Assembly: GCF_020880415.1 (NCBI RefSeq) | Contig: NZ_JAJIUJ010000113.1 | Location: 1-64,000 of the forward strand | Origin: Xanthomonas euvesicatoria pv. euvesicatoria | Lineage (GTDB): Bacteria > Pseudomonadota > Gammaproteobacteria > Xanthomonadales > Xanthomonadaceae | Length of the DNA stretch: 64,000 nt | Direction of reading: 5' to 3' | In this document: positions 26,278 to 35,370 of the stretch, one piece after another | Layout: every line of letters starts with the position of its first letter | Position numbering within the stretch: the first letter of the stretch is position 1 | Notes under the pieces: generated by a model | Told to the model about the DNA's origin: nothing | What the model saw: only the letters and a program-made list of their open reading frames with translations | Databases searched by the model: none | Program-made: the position numbers and the translations under genes

Positions 26278-27408
26278 TCAATGGAACATTGCGGTGATGC
26301 CCACATTGAGGGCAAAGCCGCCGCAAACCAGCCATGCAAACAGAATGGCTGCAAGCGCCAGCGGCCTGATGCCGGCCTTGCGGATGGCCGAGACGTGCGT
26401 CGTCAATCCCAGGCCGGCCATGGCCATCGCCAGCAGGACGGTATCGATGTCGATCGCCTGGTGCACCAGCGTCGGTGGCAGCAACGCCAGCGAGTTGAGT
26501 CCCGCAACCGCGATGAACCCAAGCGCGAACCAGGGCATCACGATGCTGCCGGGCTGCGTGCGCGCGTTCTGGTCGGTACCGCCATCGCAATTTGAGGGAT
26601 CTGCGTGCTTTCCCCTGGTTCGAGAAAGATAGGCCGACAGGGCGATAAGAAACGGCGCCAGCAGCATCACCCGCACCATCTTGGCGATTACAGCGGTATT
26701 TGCGGCCTGCTCGCCAATGGCGCGCCCCGCAGCGACCACCTGTGCCACTTCATGGATGGTGGAACCGGCAAAGACGCCGTATGCCGCCGGCGACAGGGCG
26801 AACCCGCGGGAGTGCGCGACCAGGTGATACAGCACCGGGTACAGGAACATCGCCAGCGTGCCGAACACCACCACCGTGGCCACCGCGACCATTACCTGAT
26901 CGGCGCGGCCGCGGACGACGGGTTCGGCGGCCATCACGGCGGCTGCACCGCAGATCGAGCTACCCGCACCGATCAGCATCGCCGTGGTGCGGTCCAGGCC
27001 GAACACGCGCGTGCCAACGAAACAGGCGAGGCCGAAGGTACTGCACAGCACCGCCGCGTCGATGGCAACGCCAGTCCAGCCGACGTTGCCGATGTCCTGG
27101 AAGGTCAGGCGCAGGCCGTACAGGACGATGCCCAGCCGCAGCAGGGTGGCCTTGGAAAAACGCACGCCCGGGTCGGCGTTCGCAGCCAGGCGCGGATAGA
27201 ACGTGTTGCCGGCCAGCATGCCGAGCAGGATGGCCAGGGTCAGCGCGCTGACGCCGTTGGCCTGCAGCCCGCCGATCTTGCCCAGCTGCATCGACGCGCC
27301 AGCCAGCAGGCCCGTCAATGCAAGACCGGGCACCAACTGGCGCAGGCGCCGGGTGGCCCCAGCGGCATGGCCTTGCAAAAGGTTGAGTGGGGCAGGAGTG
27401 CTGTACAT
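26278..27408 (-). CDS. YeiH-family putative sulfate exporter
   Basis: The 376-residue membrane protein has about ten hydrophobic segments and the YeiH signatures NGVSALTLAILLGMLAGN, LRLGIVLYGLRLTFQDIG, GAGSSICGAAAVMAAEP and GSTIHEVAQVVAAG. Family members are annotated as putative sulfate or sulfonate exporters; the activity is weakly established. A hydrophilic loop with GKHADPSNCDGG divides the last segments. It is divergent from a LysR regulator, the same pairing as yeiH-yeiE in enterobacteria. Confidence 0.87.
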   Translation of the reverse strand: MYSTPAPLNLLQGHAAGATRRLRQLVPGLALTGLLAGASMQLGKIGGLQANGVSALTLAILLGMLAGNTFYPRLAANADPGVRFSKATLLRLGIVLYGLRLTFQDIGNVGWTGVAIDAAVLCSTFGLACFVGTRVFGLDRTTAMLIGAGSSICGAAAVMAAEPVVRGRADQVMVAVATVVVFGTLAMFLYPVLYHLVAHSRGFALSPAAYGVFAGSTIHEVAQVVAAGRAIGEQAANTAVIAKMVRVMLLAPFLIALSAYLSRTRGKHADPSNCDGGTDQNARTQPGSIVMPWFALGFIAVAGLNSLALLPPTLVHQAIDIDTVLLAMAMAGLGLTTHVSAIRKAGIRPLALAAILFAWLVCGGFALNVGITAMFH

Positions 27409-27477
27409 GGTGGTTTCATCGCAACGTGCGGCAGGCAGGAGCGCACTGTGGACTGCCCGGAACTATCCAACAAACGG

Positions 27478-27490
27478 ATAATTTCGTTAT
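27478..27490. promoter_or_regulatory. inverted repeat between yeiH-like gene and lysR
   Basis: ATAA-TTTCG-TTAT is a short AT-rich inverted repeat in the shared upstream region, in strong contrast to the GC-rich surroundings. It is a candidate operator or promoter element for the divergent pair. Confidence 0.3.
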
Positions 27491-27523
27491 AACCTAGCGA
27501 TAAAACAGGTAAACGATAGCTCC

Positions 27524-28447
27524 ATGCGCCTGACCCTGCGGCAACTCCTGATCTTCACGGCCGTGGCCGATACCGGCAGCACTACCGCGGCCGCAGAGCG
27601 TGTGGCGCTGTCGCAGTCGGCTACCAGCGGTGCGCTCAACGAACTGGAGAGCCTGCTCGGCGTGCAGCTGTTCGACCGCATCGGCAAGCGTTTAATGCTC
27701 AACGACAATGGCCGTGCATTGCTGCCGCAGGCCAGGGCGTTGCTCGATGGCGTGCAGCAGATCGAAGGCCAGTTCGGCCTTGGGAGTGCCGCTGCCGCGG
27801 CTGCGCCGTTGCTCACGCGTCTTCGCGTGGGGGCAAGCACCACCATCGGCAACTATGTGTTGCCGTCGCTGATTGCCAGCTATCGAAGCGCGTGGCCGGG
27901 CGCGGCGGTGGACGTGGTCATCGGCAACACACGCGAGGTGGCCGCCGCGGTGAGCCGGTTGGAGGTGGATATCGGCTTGATCGAAGGCCCGTGCCATGAG
28001 GCAGACCTCCAGGTCGTGCCTTGGCGACAGGACGAGTTGGTGATCGTGGCGGCACCGAGGCATGCAGTGGCGCAGGCCGCCATGCAGGCTCGGGTTCCGT
28101 TGAAGGCCTTGCGACAGGCGCACTGGCTGCTTCGCGAGCCCGGCTCCGGCACGCGCGAGGCGGTAGAACAGGTCTTGCTGCCGCACCTGCATCATCTGCA
28201 CAGCGATCTGCAGCCGGGCAGCACCGAGGCGATCAAGCAGGCGGCGGCGGAAGGACTGGGGCTGGCCTGCCTATCGCTGTGCGCGGTGCAGGACCTGGTG
28301 ACGCTGGGCCGGCTGGTGATTCTGCAGACCACCTTGCCGCGGCTGACCCGTCGCTTCTACCGGATCCAGCACCGGCAAAAACGTCTGTCGGGCAATCTGC
28401 AGCGCTTCGTGGCGCATTGCGATCTGCATGAGCTGCACGTTTGCTGA
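27524..28447 (+). CDS. LysR-type regulator (YeiE-like)
   Basis: The 307-residue protein has the HTH sequence TLRQLLIFTAVADTGSTTAA, ERVALSQSATSGALNELE, then LFDRIGKRLMLNDNGRALLP. This QSATSxALxxLE form is seen in YeiE/CysB-like LysR proteins. Its effector domain has the GSGTREAVEQVL loop used for small anion binding in related regulators. Divergent placement to the YeiH-family transporter supports control of that gene. Confidence 0.88.
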   Translation: MRLTLRQLLIFTAVADTGSTTAAAERVALSQSATSGALNELESLLGVQLFDRIGKRLMLNDNGRALLPQARALLDGVQQIEGQFGLGSAAAAAAPLLTRLRVGASTTIGNYVLPSLIASYRSAWPGAAVDVVIGNTREVAAAVSRLEVDIGLIEGPCHEADLQVVPWRQDELVIVAAPRHAVAQAAMQARVPLKALRQAHWLLREPGSGTREAVEQVLLPHLHHLHSDLQPGSTEAIKQAAAEGLGLACLSLCAVQDLVTLGRLVILQTTLPRLTRRFYRIQHRQKRLSGNLQRFVAHCDLHELHVC

Positions 28448-28601
28448 TAGCCGACAGGCCGAGCCTGGGTCGGATGCCATGATCTATCGTCACGCTGGCC
28501 ACTGCGCACGCCTCGCAGACCAGCAACGCATAGCCGATGTTCGGCCTTCCTCGACGTGGCTTGATGTTGCAACGCATGGCCGGCGCCCTTGCCGCGCCCA
28601 C

Positions 28602-28626
28602 AAAAAAAAGCCGCGCAGTGCGCGGC
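28602..28626 (-). terminator. rho-independent terminator
   Basis: On the minus strand the stem GCCGCGC/GCGCGGC with a 3-base loop is followed by a run of eight T. It ends the transcript of the gene at 28657-29277, 30 bases past its stop. Confidence 0.9.
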
Positions 28627-28656
28627 CTTGATGCAGGAGCCGAACTGAGATGCTCC

Positions 28657-29277
28657 TCAGCGAACCTTGGCCAATGCCACGCGGGCGTCGGCCATGAACT
28701 TCTGTGCTTCCTGGGGTGTCGCCAGGTTGGCGGCGAGCTGGCTGAGCACCTGCTCGATGTCGCTGGAGGCGTCCCAGGCTTCATCGCACAGCATGCCGGC
28801 GATCGGGCCGAGGTAGTTCAATGCGACCGATTCCAGTGCGCTGCGAACGCGCTCGTCGGGCCCGGCGTTGTCGCCACTGGCGACCGGCGCCGCACTCGCG
28901 CTTGCGACAGCTGCGGCAGGAGCCGGTGTCGGGGCAACCGGCGCACGCACCGGCGACGGTGCGCCGCCGAGATCCTGTTCAAAACCGCCCATCAACCACT
29001 GCCGCGAGTCGTCGCTCAACAGCGAGGGTTTGCCCAGGCCCGCCCCGGGGTCGGCCTGGAAGCGCGCCTTGGCTGCGTTGACCATGGTGAGGCGTTGCAC
29101 CGCCTCGTCATTGCGCAGCATGCGGAACACCACTTCTTCGATCTGCCCGCTGTTGATGCGGACGATGCAGGAGTGGTTTTCCTCGGTGACGATGAACAGA
29201 AAGCCGGACGCCTTCTTCAATGCCAGCGCTTTGAGCTCGCGCAGGATCTCGATCAGCGGACGGAATTCAGTGGACAT
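28657..29277 (-). CDS. two-domain hypothetical protein with Ala/Pro linker
   Basis: The 206-residue soluble protein has an N-terminal domain (1-~85: LIEILRELKALALKKASGFLF, SCIVRINSGQIEEVVFRML) with the alternating strand pattern of DUF4388-like modules. An Ala/Pro linker (~105-140) follows, then a C-terminal helical domain (SALESVALNYLGPIAGMLCDEA, then QVLSQLAANLATPQEAQKFM). The C-terminal part resembles a small conserved domain found beside chemotaxis and signalling proteins. Its start is 44 bases from the stop of a Cache-HAMP sensor on the same strand, and both precede a strong terminator. It is likely the cytoplasmic partner of that sensor. Confidence 0.7.
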   Translation of the reverse strand: MSTEFRPLIEILRELKALALKKASGFLFIVTEENHSCIVRINSGQIEEVVFRMLRNDEAVQRLTMVNAAKARFQADPGAGLGKPSLLSDDSRQWLMGGFEQDLGGAPSPVRAPVAPTPAPAAAVASASAAPVASGDNAGPDERVRSALESVALNYLGPIAGMLCDEAWDASSDIEQVLSQLAANLATPQEAQKFMADARVALAKVR

Positions 29278-29321
29278 GGCGTCTTCCTTGCAGCATCAGG
29301 TACGGAATGGGTGACAGCGAC

Positions 29322-30449
29322 TCAGCGTTTGCTGAGGCGCTCCATGGCCAACCGGACGCTGTTGGACAAGCGGGAGATGGCGCGCGCCAGCGTACCGATT
29401 TCATCTTTGAGGTTGACCTCTGCGATGGTGTGGTTCCACTTGCCGAGGCTCAATTCTTCGGCCACGGTGGTGAGGTTTTGGATGGGGCGCAACACCCGGC
29501 TCCAGATCAGTGCCCACTGCACGCCGACCAGCAGCGCACAGATCAGCAGGCCGATGCCGGCGATCCACAGCGACTGCCGAATGATCACGCCATTGATGTC
29601 GCTTTCAGGATAGGCCGACACCAGAGTAAATCCCCAATCGGGTACTTCCTGCTTGGTCACAACCCAATCGTCGGGCATCTCCTTGACGATGCGCTCGATG
29701 GTGGCCGCATCGGTGGTCGCGCCTGTGGAAGAGTGGAAGCGCAGCTTGTTCTTGCTGTCGAACACGGCGATGAAGCCAGACTCGAGCACGCGACGGCTGC
29801 TGACCACGTTTTCCAATGCCTGCGTATCGGCCTCGTACCCGACGTACCAGGCGCCGATGACCTTGCGATCGTTGCCGCCAAAGATCGGCTCGTAGCCGGT
29901 GATATAAGGTGAGCCGAGGATGTCGACCACACCGTAGAAGTTCTCGCCATTGCGAAGTTTGGCGGCCGCCTGGCCGCTTGGGTCGAGCACGGTGCCGATC
30001 GCGCGGCTGCCGTCGTTCTTCTTGACGTTGGTGGAAATGCGCACAAAGTCTTCGCCGGTGTGCGAAAACAACGTCGCGGTGCCATCGTGGATTGCCGTCA
30101 CTTCGTCCAGCAGGGTGAAATTGTTGGCCTGCGGCTTCTGGCCCAGCAGCAGATCGTTGGCACTACGGTCGGCTACGCGAACTTCGCCACCCAGGCTGGG
30201 GCTGCCTTGTGTACCGGCTTCCTTGCGCAGCTGGCGCATCGAAGAATTGACGCGATCGAGGATCATCGTGCGCGTGACAGCGAACAACGTTTGTAGCGAA
30301 AGCGATTGCCGGCCGATTGCGGCTTCTGCCTCGGATCGGACCCGGTTGGCTTCCGTGATGGACAGGACGACTGTCAGTGTGACCACCACAACCAGCACCA
30401 AGGCCAGCACCGGCAACAGCAGGCGCACCCGCAAAGAGTGACGAAGCAT
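29322..30449 (-). CDS. Cache-domain membrane sensor with HAMP and no output domain
   Basis: The 375-residue protein has an N-terminal membrane segment (LLLPVLALVLVVVVTLTVVL), a periplasmic ~250-residue Cache domain (FYGVVDILGSPYITGYEPIF, KVIGAWYVGYEA), a second membrane segment (SLWIAGIGLLICALLVGV) and a HAMP module (LRPIQNLTTVAEELSLGKW). It stops about 40 residues after the HAMP start. Normally a methyl-accepting, kinase or GGDEF domain follows. There is no frameshift remnant downstream; the next gene begins 44 bases later. It may signal through the neighbouring two-domain protein. The ~250-base upstream gap holds a GCCGCCGC hairpin (30489-30512) but no gene. Confidence 0.85.
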   Translation of the reverse strand: MLRHSLRVRLLLPVLALVLVVVVTLTVVLSITEANRVRSEAEAAIGRQSLSLQTLFAVTRTMILDRVNSSMRQLRKEAGTQGSPSLGGEVRVADRSANDLLLGQKPQANNFTLLDEVTAIHDGTATLFSHTGEDFVRISTNVKKNDGSRAIGTVLDPSGQAAAKLRNGENFYGVVDILGSPYITGYEPIFGGNDRKVIGAWYVGYEADTQALENVVSSRRVLESGFIAVFDSKNKLRFHSSTGATTDAATIERIVKEMPDDWVVTKQEVPDWGFTLVSAYPESDINGVIIRQSLWIAGIGLLICALLVGVQWALIWSRVLRPIQNLTTVAEELSLGKWNHTIAEVNLKDEIGTLARAISRLSNSVRLAMERLSKR

Positions 30450-30703
30450 CGCAATTCCCCTGAACGCGTTTAAATGAGTGAGTCGAGTGCCGCCGCAGCG
30501 CAGTGCGGCGGCTGGACGTAGCCGTTATCGGCTGCCGAACCAGATGCTGAAGCGGCCCCCATGCCGCTTGGCGGTGCATACGATAGCGTAAGCCGATCGG
30601 TTTGAGCGCGCGGAGCTATCGCGCGTGTCGCCTCGCGTTCAAGAATGGTCGACCGCGTAGCAAAAGCCGCCGCTGGCTGCGCCCAGGATGGGCGAGCCGC
30701 CGC

Positions 30704-31345
30704 TCAGGTCTCCAGCGACAGGATCCCCCGCCGCAGCGCGACGGTGACCGCATGGGTGCGATCGCGCACGCCGAGCTTGCCCAGGATGTTCTTCATATGG
30801 GCCTTGACGGTTTCTTCGGAGATGCTCAAGGCACTGCCGATTTGCTTGTTGGAGCAGCCGGTGGCGACCAGGTTCAGCACTTCGGTCTCGCGCGCGGACA
30901 GGGCATCGTCGAGCACATGGGCGGCGATGTTTTCGGCAACCGAGGCCGGCACGTGCCGGCGCTGGCCCCGGCGCACGTCGCGGATGGTGTCGACCAGCTC
31001 GCGGCGCAGCGCGCTCTTGAGCAGGTAGCCACAGGCGCCTGCCTGCAGGGCGCGCACCGCGCGCACGTCGCCGGTATAGGTGGTCAGCACGATGACCTTG
31101 GCGGCGGAGTCGACCTGGCGGATGCGCTGGATGGCCTCGACCCCGTCCACGCGCGGCATCTGCAGATCCATCAACACCACGTCCGGGCGCAGGCGGATGT
31201 AGCAGGCCACTGCCTGCTCGCCGTCTTCCGCTTCGCCGACCACGCGCATGTCGTGTTCGGCGGCGAGCATGGCACTGAGCCCATCGCGCAGCAGCGGATG
31301 GTCGTCTACCACCAGCACCCCCGTTGGTCGGGCCATGTCAGCCAT
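30704..31345 (-). CDS. LuxR/NarL-type response regulator
   Basis: The 213-residue protein has a receiver domain (VLVVDDHPLLRDGL; phosphoacceptor Asp in VVLMDLQMP; TTYTGD; Lys in YLLKSA) and a C-terminal LuxR HTH (LSARETEVLNLVATGCSNKQIG, ISEETVKAHMKNILGKLGV). The start at 31345 follows GGAGAG and overlaps the kinase stop by eight bases, so kinase and regulator are translated together. It is the obvious partner of the propeller kinase. The facing AraC operon is a plausible target. Confidence 0.93.
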   Translation of the reverse strand: MADMARPTGVLVVDDHPLLRDGLSAMLAAEHDMRVVGEAEDGEQAVACYIRLRPDVVLMDLQMPRVDGVEAIQRIRQVDSAAKVIVLTTYTGDVRAVRALQAGACGYLLKSALRRELVDTIRDVRRGQRRHVPASVAENIAAHVLDDALSARETEVLNLVATGCSNKQIGSALSISEETVKAHMKNILGKLGVRDRTHAVTVALRRGILSLET

Positions 31346-34300
31346 TGGAACTCTCCGTGGGTCGTGCGGTGTGGAATGGCCACCACCACCGCTTGGCGCG
31401 CAGGTAGGCGGCACGGGCGGCCAGGGTGATCTGGATTTCGGTGCCGCTGCCGGGACGCGACCACAGCTGCATCTTGGCGCCGATGCGCTGCGCGCGTTCC
31501 TGCATGCCGGTCAGGCCCCAATGCCCGGTGCGGGCGTGGCCGTGCAGCACGTCCGGGTCCAGGCCGCGGCCATCGTCGCGGATGCGCAGCGTGAAGTCAC
31601 GAGAACCGTAGCGCAGTTCCAGCGCGATGCCGGTAGCGTTGGCGTGCCGGTCGGCATTGGCGAGCGCTTCGCGCCCGAGCTGGAACAGCTCGTCGGCCAC
31701 CAGGGGACGCAGGCGCATGGGCCGGCCTTCGACGCAGACCTGCAGTGCCGCCGTTGGCGGCGGCATGCTGGCGTTGCGCGCCCGTTGCAGGGCGGCGGCC
31801 AGGTCTTCGTGCAGGGACTGGCTGTCGCGCAAGCCGTTGACGCGATCGCGGCCTTCGGCGAGCGCGTTTTCGGCCAGATCCACCGCCTGTTCCAGCTCCA
31901 GCCGGCGCGGATCGTTCCAGGGAAGCGAGCGGCTGGCAGCATGCAGCCGCAGGATCAGCCCCTGGGTGCCCTGCAGCAAGGTGTCGTGCAATTCGCGGGC
32001 GATGCGTTCGCGTTCGCGGTAGCGCTCTTCCAAACGCGCGCGCAGGCGCCCGGCCACCTGCCGGGTCCGCATGCGCCAGGCAACGCCCAGCGCCAGCAGC
32101 GACGCCAGCGCGCAGCAGGCCTTGAACTGCCAGGTCTGGATGAAGGCCGGTTCGATGACGAAGGCCAGGGTGTCGCCGCGTGCATTCCACAGGCCGTCGT
32201 TGTTGGCGGCCGCAATACGGAAGCGGTAACGCCCCGGTGCAAGGTTGGTATAGAAGGCCTCGTTGCGGTTGCCGGCGTCCTGCCAGCGTGCATCCACCCC
32301 CTCCAGCCGGTAGCGGAACCGCACGCGCTCCGGGCGGGTGAGGCTGATGGCGTCGTAGCCGATGCGCAGACGGTCGGTCCACTTGGGCAGGTGCAGGCCG
32401 TCCTGACGCGGGTAAGGCCGGTCGTTGGCAACCACCTCGGTGATGAAGACCTTCGGCGCGGTTGGGTTGCGATAGGTTTGCTCGGGGTCGAGCCAGGCCA
32501 GGCCCTGGTTGGTGGTGAACCAGAGCAGGCCATCGGCCGCCGCGATCGCGGTGGGCACCGGGGTGGCCTGCTGGGCGACGCCGGGCAGGCCATCCATGAC
32601 GTCGTACAGGCGCAGCGTGGGGCTGACCAGGCCGTTGCGCAGGCTGCGCAGCAATGCCTGCCGGCCGATTTGCACGACGCCACGATTGCCGTTCAACCAG
32701 AAGGTGTCGTGACGGTCGCGCGCGATGCCGGTGATGCCCTGCAACACCGGATTGGCCTGATCGGCCACCTGCTGGAAGCGGCCATCGCTGCCGAGCATTG
32801 CCAGCCCGCTTTCGCCGGCCACCAGGGTGAGGGCTGCGCTGCGCCAAATGGCGGTGATCGGGCCGACCGACAAGCCGTTGTTGGCGGTGTAGTGCTGCAC
32901 CTGCCCGCCACGCAGCACGCTGAGCTCGCCTGTGACGCTGCCTACCCACAGCGCGCCATCGGGCGCGGCCGCCAGGACCGAACAGGGTTGGTCCTGCAAG
33001 CTCGCAATCGGCTGCCAGCGATGGCCGTCCCAGCGCTGCGGGCCGCTGGCATCGGGACACGCCCAGGGCGAGTCCTGGGCATCGACGGCAAACGCGCGGA
33101 TCGATCCGGTGCGCGCATCCTGCGGCAGGGGCAGGGAGTGCGTGCGGCCTGCGTGCAGGCGCAGCAGGCGGTTGTCGCCGAGCAACCAGCCGTTGGCGTT
33201 GGACGGCACCTGCAGCACGCCGACAGGCGCGCCGCGTTGCAGGGCCTGGATGCCGGTCCGCGTCAATGCCAGCTGGCGCTCGTCGCGCAGGACCGCCAGC
33301 AACACCGGTGCACTTGGCGTGGCGACGGTTGCAAAGACCGCCACCGCCGTGGTCTGGCCGGGCAGCAATGCCGCCAGCGGCAGCAGGGCCCGATGGCGGA
33401 AGCGGTTGAGCCCCAGATTGGTGCCGGCCCAGAGGTTGCCTTCGTGGTCTTCCAGCAGCGGGCCGGCAGTGGAGGAGGTCAGACCCTGCACCGGGCCATA
33501 GCGTTCGAGCACGGGCGCCGACGATGTGGGTTGGGCGACACGGAACACCCCGCCCGCGATGTAGTCGCTGCCCCACAGCGCGCCATCGCGCATGAAACGG
33601 ATGCGATGCGCGAACAAGCCGGGAAACTGCAGCCGGTTGCGTGCCACGGCGGGTAACACCACGCCATGCGCATCGGTGAGCGCGAACACGCCGCGGTGCG
33701 GATCGGCGACCCAGATCGCGCCGTCCGGGTGCTCGGCCATGGTGGTGAAGTGCCCGACCTGCTGGCCACTGGATTCGAAGCGTCGTGCACCCGGTTGCAG
33801 CGACAGGATGCGGCTGCCATCGCTCACCCACAAGATGCCGCGGCGATCGCGCAGCAGCCATTGCGCGCTGGATTCCGGGTAGCCCCAGTCGGCACCGGCG
33901 CGATGCCAGCGTTGTCCGTCAAACCAGCACAGCCCGCCATCGATGGCGGCCCACAGACGGCCGCTGCCATCGCGCTCGATGCGGAAGACCATCCCATCCG
34001 GCACATCCTTGCCGGGGACGAAATGGGTGAGATGGCCGTCGGCCAGGCGATCGATGCCGGCATTGAAATAGCCGATCCACGCGCCGTCGTCGGTGGTCAG
34101 CGACAGTGCGGTCATGTTGTGCGATGCATAGGCTTCGCCCTCCGGCGCTGCCTGCCGGGTGAAGTGTTCGCCGTCGAACTTGAACAGCCCGAAGCCAGTC
34201 GCCAGCCACAGCGCGCCGCCATCGGCTTGCTGGATGTCCCAGATGTCGGCCGGCGCACCGCGCTCGATGCTCCAGGCCGTGTGGTGGAACTGCAGCAGCC

Positions 34301-34430
34301 CGTCGCGAGTCGCGGCGATGCCGGCTGCGCAGGCAGGACGACAGAGCAGGAGTAGCCACCACAGCGCCACCACCGCTGCCGCGCGCAAGCGCGACAAGCA
34401 AAGCGAATGGATGACGGACGCATGCGGCAT
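31338..34430 (-). CDS. two-component sensor with Reg_prop beta-propellers and HisKA_3 kinase
   Basis: The 1030-residue protein starts MPHASVIHSLCLSRLRAA with a signal segment (VVALWWLLLLCRPACAA), followed by ~650 residues of repeated propeller blades (for example GALWLATGFGLFKFDG, GILWVSDGSRIL, GNLWAGTNLGLNRF). A Y_Y_Y-type domain (VRFRYRLEGVDARWQDAG), one membrane segment, a HisKA_3 dimerisation helix (RERERIARELHDTLLQG with the phosphoacceptor His) and a HATPase (RIRDDGRGLD, GLTGMQERA) follow. The periplasmic propeller probably reads an oligosaccharide or similar ligand. The start is chosen for the signal peptide; a longer frame to 34658 lacks support. Confidence 0.9.
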   Translation of the reverse strand: MPHASVIHSLCLSRLRAAAVVALWWLLLLCRPACAAGIAATRDGLLQFHHTAWSIERGAPADIWDIQQADGGALWLATGFGLFKFDGEHFTRQAAPEGEAYASHNMTALSLTTDDGAWIGYFNAGIDRLADGHLTHFVPGKDVPDGMVFRIERDGSGRLWAAIDGGLCWFDGQRWHRAGADWGYPESSAQWLLRDRRGILWVSDGSRILSLQPGARRFESSGQQVGHFTTMAEHPDGAIWVADPHRGVFALTDAHGVVLPAVARNRLQFPGLFAHRIRFMRDGALWGSDYIAGGVFRVAQPTSSAPVLERYGPVQGLTSSTAGPLLEDHEGNLWAGTNLGLNRFRHRALLPLAALLPGQTTAVAVFATVATPSAPVLLAVLRDERQLALTRTGIQALQRGAPVGVLQVPSNANGWLLGDNRLLRLHAGRTHSLPLPQDARTGSIRAFAVDAQDSPWACPDASGPQRWDGHRWQPIASLQDQPCSVLAAAPDGALWVGSVTGELSVLRGGQVQHYTANNGLSVGPITAIWRSAALTLVAGESGLAMLGSDGRFQQVADQANPVLQGITGIARDRHDTFWLNGNRGVVQIGRQALLRSLRNGLVSPTLRLYDVMDGLPGVAQQATPVPTAIAAADGLLWFTTNQGLAWLDPEQTYRNPTAPKVFITEVVANDRPYPRQDGLHLPKWTDRLRIGYDAISLTRPERVRFRYRLEGVDARWQDAGNRNEAFYTNLAPGRYRFRIAAANNDGLWNARGDTLAFVIEPAFIQTWQFKACCALASLLALGVAWRMRTRQVAGRLRARLEERYRERERIARELHDTLLQGTQGLILRLHAASRSLPWNDPRRLELEQAVDLAENALAEGRDRVNGLRDSQSLHEDLAAALQRARNASMPPPTAALQVCVEGRPMRLRPLVADELFQLGREALANADRHANATGIALELRYGSRDFTLRIRDDGRGLDPDVLHGHARTGHWGLTGMQERAQRIGAKMQLWSRPGSGTEIQITLAARAAYLRAKRWWWPFHTARPTESSNG

Positions 34431-34896
34431 CGCATCATTGTCGGGCGGGATCGGGGGAAGCACCACCACCTCTTTCGGGGGAGGGACGTGCGGGAAGAAT
34501 TCGTTTAGCGACTGACTCAGGCCGCGCGCGTGATGCGCGAACCGTAGGGCGGCGCGCAACGCCTCGGCATGCTGCAGCCTCACTGCACCGCGTTGTGGTT
34601 GCGGTTGCTTGGCGGTCGCCGCGACGCGCTGTTGCATGTTGATCGCGATATTGAACAACCGCGCGCCGTCTGATCAGCGCGATGTGTGGCGATGCGTCTG
34701 CGCTCTCTGGATCGCACTGGCACTGCATCGGGGCATGACGCCGCGCTCGATCGAACGCGCATTGCATCCAGGCCGCTGCCCGTGGCGAAGACGTGCAAGC
34801 GCTCCCCCGAAAGAGGGAAAGATTCGCCTCACCATCAGGGGTAGGGCAACGAGGCTGTCCCCGGCACCATGCGGTCATTCCCCCCGGAGACGCCCC
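34431..34896. other. divergent regulatory region between sensor kinase and AraC gene
   Basis: About 465 bases contain no convincing gene. Open frames extend into it from both sides but lack ribosome sites. It must hold the promoters for the kinase-regulator transcript and the AraC-led operon. I could not identify a clear -35/-10 pair. Confidence 0.4.
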
Positions 34897-35370
34897 GTGG
34901 CACCTCTGACTGCCATCGCTTGCCCCGAGACGCGTGCTGCAGGACGCATGCAAACGCAGGCGCCGCGTGTGCGCGCTGTTGCGCGCGCAATGCAGTACAT
35001 CGACACGCATCTGTACGAACCTGTCAGCGTGGCGCATCTCGCGCAAGCTGCCTGTCTGAGCCGCTTCCATTTCGCCCGCGTATTTCGCGATGCGGTCGGC
35101 GCCAGTCCAATGGAATACCTGCGTCATCGTCGGCTCGAACGTGCCCAGGCGATGTTGCGCGAAGGCCGCCACACCATCAGCCAGATCGCCACCGATCTGT
35201 GCTTCTTCGATCAAAGCCACTTCGTTCGCAGCTTTCGCAACGCCACCGGGTGCACGCCGGCGCGTTTCGCCGCGCAGACGGCGATGGAGACATGCGGGGC
35301 TGCACACATGCCCTCATCGCAGCGGCGCGGCGATGAATCGGTGTCACTTTCCATGGAGCAACCCGCATGA
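34897..35370 (+). CDS. AraC-family regulator, HTH only
   Basis: From a GTG at 34897, behind GGAGACGCCCC, the protein has 157 residues and consists almost only of the AraC DNA-binding domain: MQYIDTHLYEPVSVAHLAQA, FHFARVFRDAVGASPMEYL, then ISQIATDLCFFDQSHFVRSF. It has no ligand-binding domain and so resembles SoxS/MarA-type regulators, whose level sets their activity. Its stop overlaps the ATG of the next gene by four bases; it heads a seven-gene operon and may be switched by the adjacent two-component system. Confidence 0.82.
   Translation: MAPLTAIACPETRAAGRMQTQAPRVRAVARAMQYIDTHLYEPVSVAHLAQAACLSRFHFARVFRDAVGASPMEYLRHRRLERAQAMLREGRHTISQIATDLCFFDQSHFVRSFRNATGCTPARFAAQTAMETCGAAHMPSSQRRGDESVSLSMEQPA

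Noticed and set aside
31248-33656. Long plus-strand open frame opposite the propeller kinase
   Set aside because: The minus strand encodes a well-defined sensor kinase; the plus frame gives low-complexity Gln/Gly/Ala-rich sequence.
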